NCBI GenBank assembly: GCA_029339195.1
Contig: JAPTJF010000341.1
Span: forward strand, 1 to 64,000
DNA length: 64,000 nucleotides
Direction: 5' to 3'
DNA from: Micractinium sp. NFX-FRZ
Taxonomy: Eukaryota > Chlorophyta > Trebouxiophyceae > Chlorellales > Chlorellaceae
Shown here: positions 12,123 to 23,826 of the stretch, piece by piece
How positions within the stretch are numbered: the stretch's first letter is position 1
Layout of the letters: each line of letters starts with the position of its first letter
Made by a program: the position numbers and the translations under genes
Notes under the pieces: model-generated
The model's database searches: none
Told to the model about the DNA's origin: nothing
What the model saw: only the letters and a program-made list of their open reading frames with translations

Positions 12123-12258
12123 CGCACAGAAGAGAGAGTCAAGAAATTCAAATTCACCAGAGTATTGTGGCGGGGCCTCGCAGCCTCTGCCAGCGGCGGT
12201 GGGCAGTGTTGGGACGGCCCCACCGCCAGCCCTCCCGCCGCTTGTTGCAGACTGCCGG

Positions 12259-15200
12259 CTACTGCCGGTCCAGCCACTGCTTCAGTGCAAAAAGGTCGTG
12301 CGTGGAAAATCCTGCTGCTTGCAGCTGCGCCAGCGTGAAGTGCTCCCCCCGGGCTTCACGATCCTCCAGCAGCAGTGCCAGGCGTTCAAGACGCCGCCCC
12401 TCGCTGCCGTTGCTGCCATCACCCCGCCCCCTTGCTGCTGCGCCAGTGCTGGCAATGCAGCCTCCACTGCCAAAGCTGATGGAGGCGGAGGCAGAGGAGG
12501 CGCCGCGAGCCGACGACGCCTGGCGGCTGCCGCCACCGCCGCCCTGGTGTGCCTGCTGCGCCTCCAGGTGCCCCTGCTGCTGCTCCGCCACTAGGGCAGC
12601 AGCAGACATGCTCACCATGCGCTGCTGCGCCAGGGGGGACGACTTGGTGGGGGTGAGGTCCTGCATGGGGCACAACACAAGTGTCTGCAGTCACAAACAG
12701 GCGCATGGCCGTCCCATACCGCCAGGTCCCAGGGTGGGCAGAGGTCACTACGATAGCACAGCACAACGAGCACCCCACTCATGTCATCAAATGTTGCCCC
12801 AAAGACATTTCCCTCTCCACTCACATTGCCATAGAGTGCGTTGTGGTGCGGCGTCAGCGGCACGGGAAGCGGCTGCCTACGCGGCTGCTCTGCAGCACAC
12901 CAGGGAGGCAGCGCAGGCAGCATCAGCAGGGCAGCAGTGCGGAGAGTCATGGATGGCAGGTCAAGACAAATCACATGGCAGCGTACAGGTGGAAGGACAG
13001 CCAGCGCACAGTTGACGCTTGTCAGTACATCATAACCGGCAGGCAGGCGGGCAGGCACGGGCTGCCCACCTGTGACCTCCAGCGAGGCACGCTGCTCCTC
13101 GGCCAGGCAGTACTCTGCGGTGGAGCCCGTCGTCCTGCTGCTGGCCAGCGCCTCCTGCAGGAACCAATTGCAGAAAGTTTGAGCAGCGTGCTCTCCGCTA
13201 AGCTGACAATACAAGGGTGGGGTGGACGCATTACTGTGCAGTCAGGGACAGCATACCAGGGCAGAGCCGCACTTGTGCGGACTCCTACTGCACTGGCCCC
13301 TGCATCCCCGCTCCCCAGCCGCGCAAGCCCCTCACCTGGCTGGCCCCAACACGTGGCCTCACAGTGTCTGCGCCATCAAAGGACTGCCGCTGCTGCTGCT
13401 GCGCCTGCTCCTGCCGGCCGGCCGCCGCGGCGCCTGCCAGCAGGTCTGCTGGCAGCGGCGGCAGCGTGGCCCGCTTGAAGGGCGCGATCTGCTGCTGCTC
13501 CACCTCCAGCCCCTGGGCCAGGCGCTGGAGCATCTGCGCATGGCAGGCAGGGGGATTGGCACACGCAATTGAGGAGGGAAGGTGTGCTGCCACCAGAAGG
13601 CATGCTTGACGCCGCGCAGAGTCACACAAAGTGGGTGGAAGGAGCCTGCTGGAGCAGGCGGGTGGCCGCCTCAAGCATTGGCATGTCCAGCACCCAGCAA
13701 TTGGCGGTCTGCACTGCTCTTTCATGTACTGCTGTGCCCCACCCCCTCACCGCCATGTACTCTCCCCCGTTGGCCGCCAGCTGTGAAAAGTCCACCTCAG
13801 CACCCGGGTCGCCTCCGCTTTCCACCTGGGGCGCTCGAGCCGCCGCTGGCGCCGCTGGCCTGGCGGCTGCCGGCCGTGGTCGCTCCACTGTGTGCAGCCG
13901 CGCGCTGTAGGGCTCCACACCCTCCTCTCCAGCTGAGAACGAGTCAAAGCGGTAGCCCCCAGGAGTCTTTGCTGCCGCCGCTGCTGCAGCTGCAGCTGCC
14001 CCAGGCCTCTGCTGCGCGCGCTGCCTGCCTGCTGCTGGCGTTGGGTGGTAGTGGGGGCGCGCCGACTTGCCTGGGGACACCAGGACCGCTGCCTCACGCA
14101 GGGACAGGCCCTCGGCGGCTGCCGCCCGCAGCCAGCGGTCGGGGCTCTTGGCCATCACAGCCTGCATCTGCGCCTGGCGCTCGTCCAGCTTGCGCTGCAC
14201 AAGCACAAGCCAGGCAGAGGGGGATCCGGGCGAGGAGTGACATGAGGTTTCCGTTTAGATGCCTGGGGAGCGCACGTCGAATTTCATACTGCCTCAAATG
14301 GGGTGGAGTGGTTTGCTGAGTTGCAAACAGACCACGACTGCATGCAAGTGACAGCAGGCCATCCAGCAGCCACCACACAGCCACACCCTCACCTGTGTAG
14401 CCTCTGCACGGACGGTAGCCGCGCGGGTGAGGCGGGGAGCCAGCAGCGGGCTGCCAGGCACGCTGCCGCCCCTGGTGCCGCATGCCTGCGGCAGCGCAGT
14501 CGCGGCAGCTTGCAGCGGTGATGCGGGAGCGCTGATTGAGCGGCGCAGGGCGTGGGCCGACTCCGGGCGCTGGGCTGCGCCAGCCGGTGCTGCATTGGCG
14601 CGCTGCCTGGAGGTCGGCCTGGAAGCCGGGTAGGCACCAGCGGCAGTGGGCAGTGCTGCTGCTGCTGCTGCCAGGTCGGCCATCGGCGACAGCAGCTGGT
14701 GCAGCGCCTGGCTGCGGTAGGAGGGCTTGCTGAGGTCACGGCGCTTGGGGGTAAAGCCGGGGGCGTCATCTGCACCAGCCAGGGCAGCCACGGAGGCAGG
14801 AGGGAAAAAGATCAGGGCAGAAGGCAGCAGGCGGTGTGTGGGTCAAGGCAGCAGGACAGCACGTGGCACACGGGCAATGTGGTGGCCAGGGCAGCAGGGA
14901 AGCTGGAAGACAGGCAGGCCATGATGCCCATCCCACAAGAGTCAAGCGAGCAGCACCGGGAAGAGCAGCACAGTCAGACTGGCCTGACGGCGCCCGTGAT
15001 ACGCCCAGTGCGTCCCTGCCACGCTTGGACCCCGTACTCTGCTGCCTGCCCCTGGCGCTGTCCGGCGCGCGTGCCTGCCTGGGCCGCTGAGCTGCCTGGC
15101 CGCCCGCCGTGGATGACAGCAGCTGAGCCAGCGACACGTGGGTCGCCTTGGCCTTGGTCGCAGCGGGTGGCATGGCAGCTGAGGGCCGCAGTGCAGCAGC

Positions 15201-17819
15201 CGCAGCCTGGCGGTCGCGCTGCCAGGGCTGCAGGTGGTGGGCTGACCGAGGCCTCCCGACATGCTGCTGTTGGTGGTGCTGCTGCTGTCCACCGTGCTCC
15301 TCATGCTGCTGCTGCTGCTGCCCACCATACAGACCAGACTGATGCTGCTGCTGCTGCGGATGGTGGTGCTGCTGCTGTGGCTGGATGTGGTGGTGGTGTT
15401 GGTGCTGCTGCTGCACGTAATGGCCGCCATGCTGCTGCAGCTGCACGTAATGGCCACCCTGCTGCCTCACAGTGCCTGCCTCCCGGGAGCGCAGCACGTC
15501 CATGAGGTTGCGCTTGGCCAGCAGCTGGGCGGCAGCAGGTGCCTCGTCGCCTCCCTCCCACTCCGACCCCTCGGAGCAGTCGCCCTCTGTCTGCTCGCTG
15601 TCGCCGTGCGCCAGCCCTGCCGGCGTGCCGCGCCCGCTGGCGGGGCGGCTGGGCAGCACAGGGGAGGCCATGTTGGCCTGAGCCTCCTCGTCCTGCATCC
15701 CCAGCAGGTCGGCATACAGAGGCGAGTGCCCTGCTTCTGCTGTTGGACCCTCCTGGGCTGCCAGGCTGGCACGCAGCTGGCCCCGCAGGTCGGGGTTGCT
15801 CAGCGTCAGCTCGGCCATGCTCTGCCGCAGCGGGTTCATGCCAAACGCCAGCTTGGGCGCCGGAAGAGATGGGCTGGCGCCCTGCAGACAGGGCACACCA
15901 CAAGCATGCATGTGTGAACAGACAAACGCAGGACTGCCGGCAAGCGACGAGACAGGGACACGGGCCGGCGGTGGAGTGTGCCATGTCCAAGTGGACATTT
16001 GAATCAGGCCCCAAGCCAAAGGGTTTGCACACTCCGCCTTGTGACCCACCTGCGAGGCGGGTGTGCGCCGGCCGCCGGGGGTGTAGAGCGAGGGCGCAGG
16101 GGAGCGCTCGCTTGGGGGCGGCACAAAGCAGCTGAAGGCGGAGGCCAGGAAGCGCCGGAAGGGGCCGGTGCGGCGGTGGGCTTTGGGGAAGGCGATGGCC
16201 CTGCATGGGGCGGGAGCGGGAGGCAACGTGCTGGACAGCCATGAGCACCCAGCAAGCAGCAGTTGGGCGAAACATAGTTTTGTGAGAAGTGCCATGCCAG
16301 CAGGCTGCCTAGTGTCCGAAGACCACCCTCTCCAAGGCTGCATGCTGCGCTAAAAAAGGCAAGTCCTGCCGGGCCAGCCAGCACCCACCTGCCAGGCTCG
16401 TCGATTTCGCAGTACATGGAGCGCTGCCGGCGGCTCATGAACATGGGGGACTTGAAGCTCTGCAGGGGCGCCAAGACAAGCAGCGGCGGGGAGGTGGGAA
16501 GGGGAGCAGGCACAATGGTTCAGCTGATGCCCTGCGCTATGCTTGGGCTTGAGGGCGTGCTGGTAGCAAGTTTCACAGTTGGCACTCCTACTTGTACCTT
16601 CACTCCACCCCCCAAGTCAGCACACCAACGTAAGCCGACACACTAACCTGCGCCTCAAACACGAGTGACTCGGTCATGGACGTGAGCGGGGCAGCAGGTG
16701 GGGGAGGGGCCACTGGCGGGGGGCAGAGAGGGCTGGCAGGCGCCGTGTTGGGGCGCGGTGGTGATGGCGCAGCACGGCCGGTGCTGCCCCTGCCGTCAGC
16801 AGAGCGCAGCCGCCGTCCCGGGCTGGTGCTGGCAGGGTGCAAGCTGCTGGCGGGGGTGGTGCTGCCGGCCCGCTCTTGGGGCTGCTGCTGCTGCTTCAAC
16901 TGTTGTCCGCGGCTCTGGACGCTGCCTCGGTCGCTGCCGCTGCACACCTCATGGGGCGGCGTGACCATCAGGAGATTGGCAATGCTGCGCTCTATCTGCG
17001 CATTGATTGCACGGCCCATGCTGGTCTCTGACAGGCCAGGAGTGCCCTGCGGGGACGGAGCCTGTTGCTGCTCATGCTGCTGCTGCTGCTGCAGCTGCTG
17101 TGCCTGCTGCTGGTTTGCTGCAACCGGCGCCAGGTGCTTTTGCTGCTGCCAGGCCAGGGCGCGCACCGCCTGCAGCTGCGCCTTGCCAGGCGAGCTGGCA
17201 CCGTCAGCATCCGGGGGCATGGCATACAGGAACGCATGCGGCGGCGGGCTGGGGGGCCGGAAGGCAGGGATGCCGCTGCTGGCATTGTCGCTGTCGGCTG
17301 GCACCGCGCCACTGCCAAGGCTCAAGCAGCCGCTGACACTGTCGCTCACACGCCGGTTCGGCGCTGCAGCTAGCGGCGGCGCCGCCGCCTGCTTGCGCCC
17401 CAGCGGTACCTCGCGCTTCCTGCTGTCCGACTTTTGGCTGCTGCTGGCCTTGCGCGGCGAGATGTGCGCCAGCAGCTTGCCAACTGCAGACTGCCGGCGC
17501 GTCGGCTGCGGCACAGGCTCCGGTTCATGTCGGTGTTGCTGCTGCTGCTGCTGCTGAGCTCCTGACAGGGATGCTGATGTTCCTTGTTTCTCAGACTTGC
17601 TGCGGTAGTACTCCCTGCAGCAACATGTGGCAGAGAAGGGCTTGTTCATAGAGTGAGTCGGCGGCGGCTGCAAGGCGGTGGTGGCGGCAGCGGCAGCGCC
17701 GGTGGTGGTGGCACAGGCGGCGCAGGGAGGGGCTGCATATCAATATCAACTGTCCTCTCGTACCTCAGGCCGACGCCCGAGGGCGTGCGGGAGTGGGCGG
17801 CGGTGGGCCGAGGCTCCAT
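12259..17819 (-). CDS. Large Gln/Ser/Ala-rich, probably disordered protein of unknown function
   Basis: I do not recognise this protein. Ten exons give about 1195 aa: 17819-17764, 17614-16648, 16459-16389, 16200-16050, 15881-15038, 14769-14393, 14194-13751, 13533-13336, 13154-13077 and 12660-12259. An 81-base in-phase segment (13708-13628) could be a further or optional exon. The donor at 13077 is weak (GTCACA). The start MEPRPTAAHSRTPSGVG lies in exon 1. Only short patches look ordered: EYYRSKSEKQ near residue 20, SMYCEIDEPGR and AFPKAHRRTGPFRRFL in exons 3-4, and a helical C-terminus ending HDLFALKQWLDRQ. A Gln/His-rich block with GGHYVQ repeats lies at about 15270-15460. Composition suggests a scaffold or regulatory protein, but no function is assigned. 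Confidence 0.6.
15270..15460 (-). repeat. CTG/CAG-rich coding repeat (poly-Gln/His)
   Basis: Dense CTG/CAC triplets encode alternating Gln and His runs, including two GGHYVQ units, in the unknown disordered protein. The tract is prion-like in composition and is likely length-variable. Confidence 0.7.
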
Positions 17820-19237
17820 TCTCGCGGGGCAGCTGTGGCTAGAGCAGGACGCTCATCTTGACGTGGCCTTCAGCAACGGTTAATTTGTATCTACAGCGAC
17901 TGGAGGCCCCGAAGCGGGAGTTGGTGCACACAGCAGCCGTCGACAGCCAAACGCGGACAGCTGAACAGCACAACCGCCGGTGCCAGCCGCGCTAGATGAG
18001 GTTGAACGGACTCCACACGCTGCTCTGGACCAAGCAGACCCAGCAGGCTGCGGAGGGGTGGCGCGCCATGGCGCCAGGCGGGGCTGCGCCAGGCGGGCGC
18101 CGCTTTTCTTTCTCAGCGCCCTTAGAGCGCGCTCGGCACGGCACAACCCATGGCTGCGCAGGGTCATGTAAAGTAACACCCCTCCAGCTATCCTGGACTA
18201 TGCAACAGCCCACAGGCATACAAGGGCTTCTCGGCAGGCGTGACGAAGGAGAGTCCATACAGCCCGGCGGCAACAACACAAGCCGCCTTCTCACGTAGGA
18301 GACCCCTGCATTTCAAGCTGCCTGCCACTGTGACATCTTCCCTCCCCAGCCACTGTGGCTTCTGGGCTGCTCCATGACGGCAGGCATTGATGGGTGCTAC
18401 CGTTGAGGGCAGCCTGCTGAGCTGGCGATCTGGCTTTGACAACCAACTAGCCGCAATTGCCCTTAGGCATCAACACGCAGGCCGTCCGCAAAACAAGGTC
18501 TGGGGGCTGAGAGCTGCTGCTGCATTGCTGCACAGCTGCAGGGGTGGGCTGCCAGCCCCGAGGCTCGCCACGCTGATGTGCTTGAAGCTCAACTATGCAT
18601 GAAACAAGAAGCCCATACAGCATGTGCAGCACGTCCATGCATGTTGTTCTTCCCAAACAACTGGCATCTCGTGCAAGAAGGACGAGCCCCTGACGGGCAC
18701 ACCAGGTCCTGCACAGCGCCGGGCACTAGCGGCAACGCGACAACGCTTTCCGTGCCTACTGTAGCACCAACGTGCGGTTACGCTGCTCCCATTTTGCTCT
18801 GCATGGCGGGTTTAAGGCAGATTGAAGTGCAATTTCAAGCAGGCCTGACAGAAGCGGGCATATAGCGCTGGTCACAGCCCACCCGCTGCATGGCCGACCG
18901 CTCCTGCTGCCGCTCCTGCACCGACCGCTCCAGACTGCCGCGACCATCCGCGCGCATTGGCTGGGCAGCCATTGTGCCGCCACAGCCGAGTCACAGGGCC
19001 CAATGGTGAGAGCCCTGCGCCTGAAGACACCCCTGGCCTCCCTATACCCGCCATGCATGTTGCGCGGCCTGGCAGTGGCACCGCCAAGCAGCATGCAATG
19101 CTGCTCGCAACATGGCATGATGTGAACATCGCCCAGCAAGCCGCCATTTTCGCTCCTAGACCCCAGCACGCCCCGCATGTCAGGGAGCGTGAAGACAGCG
19201 TTCAGCGCCCCGCTCGCCCTCTCTCGGACCAGCAACC
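17820..19237. other. Divergent intergenic region (1.4 kb)
   Basis: This separates the start codons of the disordered-protein gene (minus) and eL37 (plus). It must contain both promoters. Apart from an AT-rich CATATAG near 18858 I see no site, RNA gene or repeat, and the open frames here have no coding character. Confidence 0.45.
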
Positions 19238-20776
19238 ATGGGCAAGTGCGGAAAGGGTACGTCGTGAGCCCTCGCAGGGCGAAAAGCAGCGGCCGGCGGG
19301 CCTGCCCATCTCGCCCCTCTGCACGTTGGCGCTGGATGGCAGCCCGGACAGCTCGTGTGGCAGTGCTGGGCGCTCTGGAGCCCCCCGGGAGCCGCATGCT
19401 CGCCACCCCTCCCAGGTGCCATGCCTCGCTGCACTGCTGCTGGGCCCGCCTGACGCCGCCATCGCTGCGTGTCTTGCTGCTGCAGGTACGGGGAGCTTCG
19501 GCCTCCGCCACACCAAGTCGCACACCCTGTGCCGGCGCTGCGGCCGCCGCTCCTTCCACGTCCAGAAGAGCACCTGCTCTTCTTGCGGCTACCCCGCCGC
19601 CAAGATCAGGAAGTGTGAGTGCAGGCGCGGGCAGCGGGGGAGGAGCATGTGGGGATCGGCGGCAGGCGACGGGGCGGCGGCGGCGGCGGCAGACTGCCAG
19701 ACCGAGCTTCAAGCAGCAGGACACAGCCCACCTGCATCGCACTGCTCAGCAGCATTACCAGCACCCAAGACGATGGAGTTGACAGCAGGCAGCTGCAGGA
19801 GCTCGTTTGCCGCAGCCAGCTAGCGGTCCTGCGCCGGCCCGACCACTCGCACTCGCACTCGCAGGCTGTGGCTGCTCGGCATAACCCACTAGGCCTTGGT
19901 GCAGCCGCAGCACGTGGCTGATTGTCGGCCAGGGTGTCTGGTTGCCTGACATGGCGCTGCCTGTATCGGCTGCTGTCCTCTGTGCAGACAACTGGAGCGT
20001 GAAGGCCATTGGGCGCAAGACCACCGGCACCGGCCGCATGAAGCACATGAAGCTTGTGCAGCGCCGCTTCAAGAACGGCTTCCGCGAGGGTGAGCCGCTG
20101 TGGGGGCTGGGCAGGCAGGCAGTGAGCCAGTGGGCGTGTTCCACACATTGTGTAGCTGCAAGACACGTCAGCCAGCCAGCTCGGGTTGGGGCCAGGCAGG
20201 CGGTCCTTGAGCAGCGGCCGACAGGGCGCAGCTCAGCTCAGCAAGAAGCCCAGCACAGCCCAGCCCAGCACAGGCAGGCAGCTGAGTTGCAGGCAGGGGC
20301 CCGCCCATGGCAGCGGTTGCTGGCGGCAGGCGGTGCCGTGTTCGATGTGCCCAGCTGGCGCATGGGCGCAAATGGAGCGAGGGGTCCCGAGGGGTGCTCG
20401 CAGCCCACAGCGCAGCACCCAGGCGGCAGCGAGGCAGCACGCAGGGTGGTGCCATGGGGCAGCTGCATGGGGACGGGGAGCGGCAGCAGTTGTGCAGCAG
20501 TCAGAGGCAGGCCATCTGGCTGGCTAAAGCCAAGGGCAGCATGGGACGGCTGCCACGCACGTGGCACACACCTGCAGCTGGCAGCAGGCCCGCGGGAGCA
20601 CCCTATGCTGGCGCCCTGGCGGCAATGTGCAGTGTTGGCGTGCAGGGCCTATCAGAGAGCCAGCTTTGCTGGTCCTTCCTTTGTGGCATAGAAGCGTGTG
20701 TGCTGACATGCGTGCTTCGCTGCCCCGCTCCCCTGCTCTCTCTGCAGGCACCGCTGCCAAGAAGGTCCAGGCATAG
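19238..20776 (+). CDS. RPL37: 60S ribosomal protein L37 (eL37)
   Basis: This is a 92-aa zinc-binding protein of the large cytosolic ribosomal subunit. Exons 19238-19256, 19486-19614, 19988-20089 and 20748-20776 are all in phase 1 at their junctions. The eL37 hallmarks are present: [20 protein letters not shown], a second CSSCGYP knuckle completing the four-cysteine zinc site, and [20 protein letters not shown]. The ATG in ACCATGGG context and the short first exon (MGKCGKG) are typical, and the length matches the family (about 90-97 aa). A TGTAA signal follows 99 bases after the stop. Confidence 0.96.
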
Positions 20777-21422
20777 AGCGCGAGGTGTTGACATGAGCGG
20801 CTGAGCGGCGGCGCCAGCAGCACCACGCGCTGGCCGGCAGCGCTCGCAGCAGCAGCAGCATGACGGTGGCATGATGTAACACCGCGCTACGCTGCTTGAT
20901 GAAGGGATAGGCGGGGCAAGGATGGGGCTGGGCAGCGTCCGGGAAGTGGAAGCGACTGAAGAGGCAGGGGAGAGCTTTTCTCCCCAAGGGTTGTGCAGCT
21001 TGTGGGGAGCAGCTCGAATGCAGGCAGGGCGGCAGTGCAGGAGGCTGCAGGCAGTGCAAGTGAGGGGCAGCGCGGTTTGCCTGGAGGACAGCTGGGGGCA
21101 GCTTGTCAGGTGCATTGGGCGTGGGGTTGGCCAGCATGCGACTGGGCCCAAGCTTTGGTGGAAGCGTGTTGGTGGTGGCACCAGTTCACAACCCCTTCAG
21201 GTTATAATGCGCAGAGTAAATTCTTTGGTGATACCCTTGGGTTGGAAAAGTCAAAGTGCAGCATCCTGGTTGATATGCAGCAGGGAAGGTAGCGCCGGGG
21301 CCTCGGCAGCTGCCGCTGCAACACGGCAGGGCGGGCACAGCAGCTGCGCTTGCTGGGTTGTCGGCTGCTTGCTGCGCCCCTGTCGCGCTGCAGATAAGTC
21401 ACGTTGCGTTGTCTCCATCATC
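20777..21422. other. Intergenic region between eL37 and the Canopy gene
   Basis: The left part is the eL37 3' UTR with TGTAA at 20875-20879. The rest is the presumed promoter of the plus-strand Canopy-like gene. Nothing else is recognisable. Confidence 0.45.
20875..20879 (+). terminator. TGTAA polyadenylation signal of eL37
   Basis: The signal lies 99 bases past the eL37 stop codon, a normal distance for green algae. Confidence 0.6.
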
Positions 21423-23096
21423 ATGCTCCCACGCGTGTGGCTCGCCACGTTACTCCTAGCTGCGGCACTACCGAGTGCGACACTCGCGTGAGTGCCGCCG
21501 CGGCTTCACAGCCCGCCAGATGTCCTCCAGCTGGGATCGTTTTGCAACCAGTCTTCGCCCGCCGCCTGCGGCTCCCCCCGACTCTCTGCCTTGATGCCTG
21601 CCCCCTGCCCCGCCGGCTGCCGCGCCTGCAGGGCGCCGCCGCCGCAGCGGCGGCTGTTCAGCGTGCAGGGCCTCAAAGAGGCAGTGTCGAGCCTCTGGAG
21701 TAAGACCACCATGCAGGGCCTGGGTTGCGCAGGCAAGTGGGCGGTCATTGGGCAGGGGAAGCGGGGCATCGCCCCTCGGCCTCTTGCCGCTGCAGCTCCT
21801 GCCCTGCCCGTAGCTGCACCGCTCGACCCTTCGTCAGTGCCCACACCCCTGCTGCCGTGTCCGGCCGCCGCCCACCCCATGTTGCTATGCCCTGCTGCTA
21901 TTCCTGTCTGGCAGGCTGCTTCACTTCTCTAATTGCAATCACCCAGTATGTTTTCTTCTCGCCTGTTTCTGCACCGGTCACCTTCAACTTCCCTTCAAAG
22001 TACGCCTCTCAAGGCATGTCCAGCCCCGCCTTCCCTGCCACAGACTGCATGCAACTGGCGCTCGAGGTTGGGGGCCTGCTGTACAAGCCTCCAGACGTTG
22101 ACAGTGACGACCCAAACATTGCAGTAGCGGGGTGAGTGTAATTGTGTGAGTGTAATTGTTTGTTTTAGCCATCCTTCCTGCCCCTGCCGGTGCCAACTGA
22201 TGCGCACAGGGGGCCGCACCGACCTCTTGCCCTGCTCTGATCTACCCGCCCACAAACAGCGATACATGCGACCCAAGCAGCGCTGCTGAGCAGGGTGAGC
22301 TCCTGCCATTCCCCAGCCTGTCACTTGCTTTGCTGCTCAACTGCAGGCCCGGCAGGCACATGCGCATCAAGTACAAGGAGCCTGAGATCATGGCTGCCCT
22401 GGACGCTGCCTGCGGCAAGGTGCCGGCCTGCATGGTGCTGCCGTGTGTGCTGGCTTGCCGAGGACGCTGTGCATGGCGTGCCTGCTGTGCTCTCTGCCTG
22501 GCTGGCTGGCTGCTGTGCATGCTGCGTGTGCCCGCCTGGCTGGCGGGCTGCCTGCCCCCGTGGCACAACTGCACTACAATATCATGCGGTTGTTGCGTGC
22601 GCCTGATCATCCTGCCGTGTGTGCGCCCCGTCCTGCCCATGCAGCTCGCCGCCGGCCAGCAGCTGAGCCCGGCTGTGCAGCAGGATTGTGAGCGGTGAGC
22701 ACAGCAGGGGCGGTCGAGGTGCATCATGGGCGCTGCGGCAGGCGTGGCCAGCGCCGCATTTGGCACAGGGGTGCAAGCTAGCCAGCGCCGCACTCGGCAA
22801 AACTCTGCTCTGTTCTCTGGCACCTGCTGGCGCTTGAGAGCGTCATTCTCCTGCACCCACGCCCGCTGACTTGGCTGGTTGCTGCCCTCACACCACCGAC
22901 CTGCCTGCTCCCCCCTGCCTCGCGCCCCGCCCCCGGCCCGCTGCCTCCCCTGCCCTGCAGGCGCATGCGGGAGCACCGGCTGGCGCTGGAGGACTTCATT
23001 TTCGACAAGGGCACGGAGGGGCTGGCGGCAGAGATGTGTGTGGAGCAGTTCAAGCTGTGCGACTGGCACGGGGTGATGGACAGCGGGGAGCTGTGA
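21423..23096 (+). CDS. Canopy (CNPY/DUF3456)-family saposin-fold ER protein
   Basis: This is an ER-lumenal protein of the Canopy family, which in animals assists folding or traffic of receptors. Exons are 21423-21487, about 21632-21699, 21915-22131, 22347-22419, 22645-22694 and 22961-23096. About 202 aa result. The second exon could instead run to 21732 with a GC donor in the same phase. The N-terminus MLPRVWLATLLLAAALPSAT is a signal peptide. The C-terminal block DFIFDKGTEGL..MCVEQFKLCD..SGEL lines up with the CNPY2 end, where the family has LC..R..LCD and an HDEL-type tail. Cysteines in DCMQLA, DAACGK, DCERR and MCVEQFKLC fit the saposin-like pattern. The family CxxC near the N-terminus is not clear, so exons 2-3 are the weak part. 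The tail SGEL departs from a canonical K/HDEL retention signal. Confidence 0.65.
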
Positions 23097-23826
23097 GCTG
23101 AGTGATGTTGCAACAAGGCATTCGTGTAAACGTAAGCAGGGAAGGTGTGCATTCACCCAGGTCAGGCGTGAGGTCACGGACAGCGGGGAGCTGTGATCTC
23201 ACTTGAACTTGTACCAAACCATGCATATAAATATAGCCATATGTATATACATGCCACGCGTGTGAAAAAGTGGAGCTGTGAGTGGATTTGAGTTGCAATG
23301 AGTTGCAATGATCATTTACAGAACGGAGGGGTGCGCTCAGTAGTTCGAGATGCTAGGTCATGGGCAGTGGGCAGGTGTGAACCCAACTGCACTGCTTGGT
23401 TGGCTACGTGCCTGCTCTAACCATGTTAAAAGTGCAGTAGGGATGATGTAAAGCTAGCCGACAGTAGGAGGGTACAGAGGCAGGGCAGGGGGCGGGACAG
23501 GCCAGCGGTCCGACGGGGGCGCAGCACGCCAAGTGCCGCCAAGGCCCGTCGTGCCCTTCCAGCGCGCACGTTCTGCGGCTTGCCGCGTTCATCCCCCCTG
23601 CTCCGTCACGGTGATAGAGCTGTGTATGTTGGCAGAGGCTCCTGAGGCATTGGGAGGGGGCAGGTAGCAGCAGGAGTGGGGAGCCCTCCTGCGCGGCAGA
23701 AGCTGCTGACTGGGAGGGTGGGCGAGCTCACAATGACGTGACACGAGGCATCCTCGACTCTTGTTCAAATATTTCCATCGGTTTGTCTGTGAAAATCGCG
23801 GTTTGTGAAAGCTCGGTCGTGCAAAC
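23097..23826. other. Intergenic region between the Canopy gene and ALDH
   Basis: It holds the Canopy 3' UTR (TGTAA at 23125-23129, another at 23447-23451) and the ALDH promoter. A 17-base copy of the last coding bases (ACAGCGGGGAGCTGTGA, 23080-23096) recurs at about 23178-23194. No gene is seen. Confidence 0.45.
23125..23129 (+). terminator. TGTAA polyadenylation signal of the Canopy gene
   Basis: TGTAA lies 29 bases after the stop. A second copy at 23447 may be the true one, as 29 bases is short for a 3' UTR. Confidence 0.35.

Noticed and set aside
12980..13720. Plus-strand open frames in this interval as separate genes
   Set aside because: They are antisense to exons of the disordered-protein gene, whose splice phases are consistent.
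15260..15480. CRISPR or satellite array suggested by CTG-rich repetition
   Set aside because: The repeat is triplet-based, in frame with a long coding exon, and has no spacer structure.
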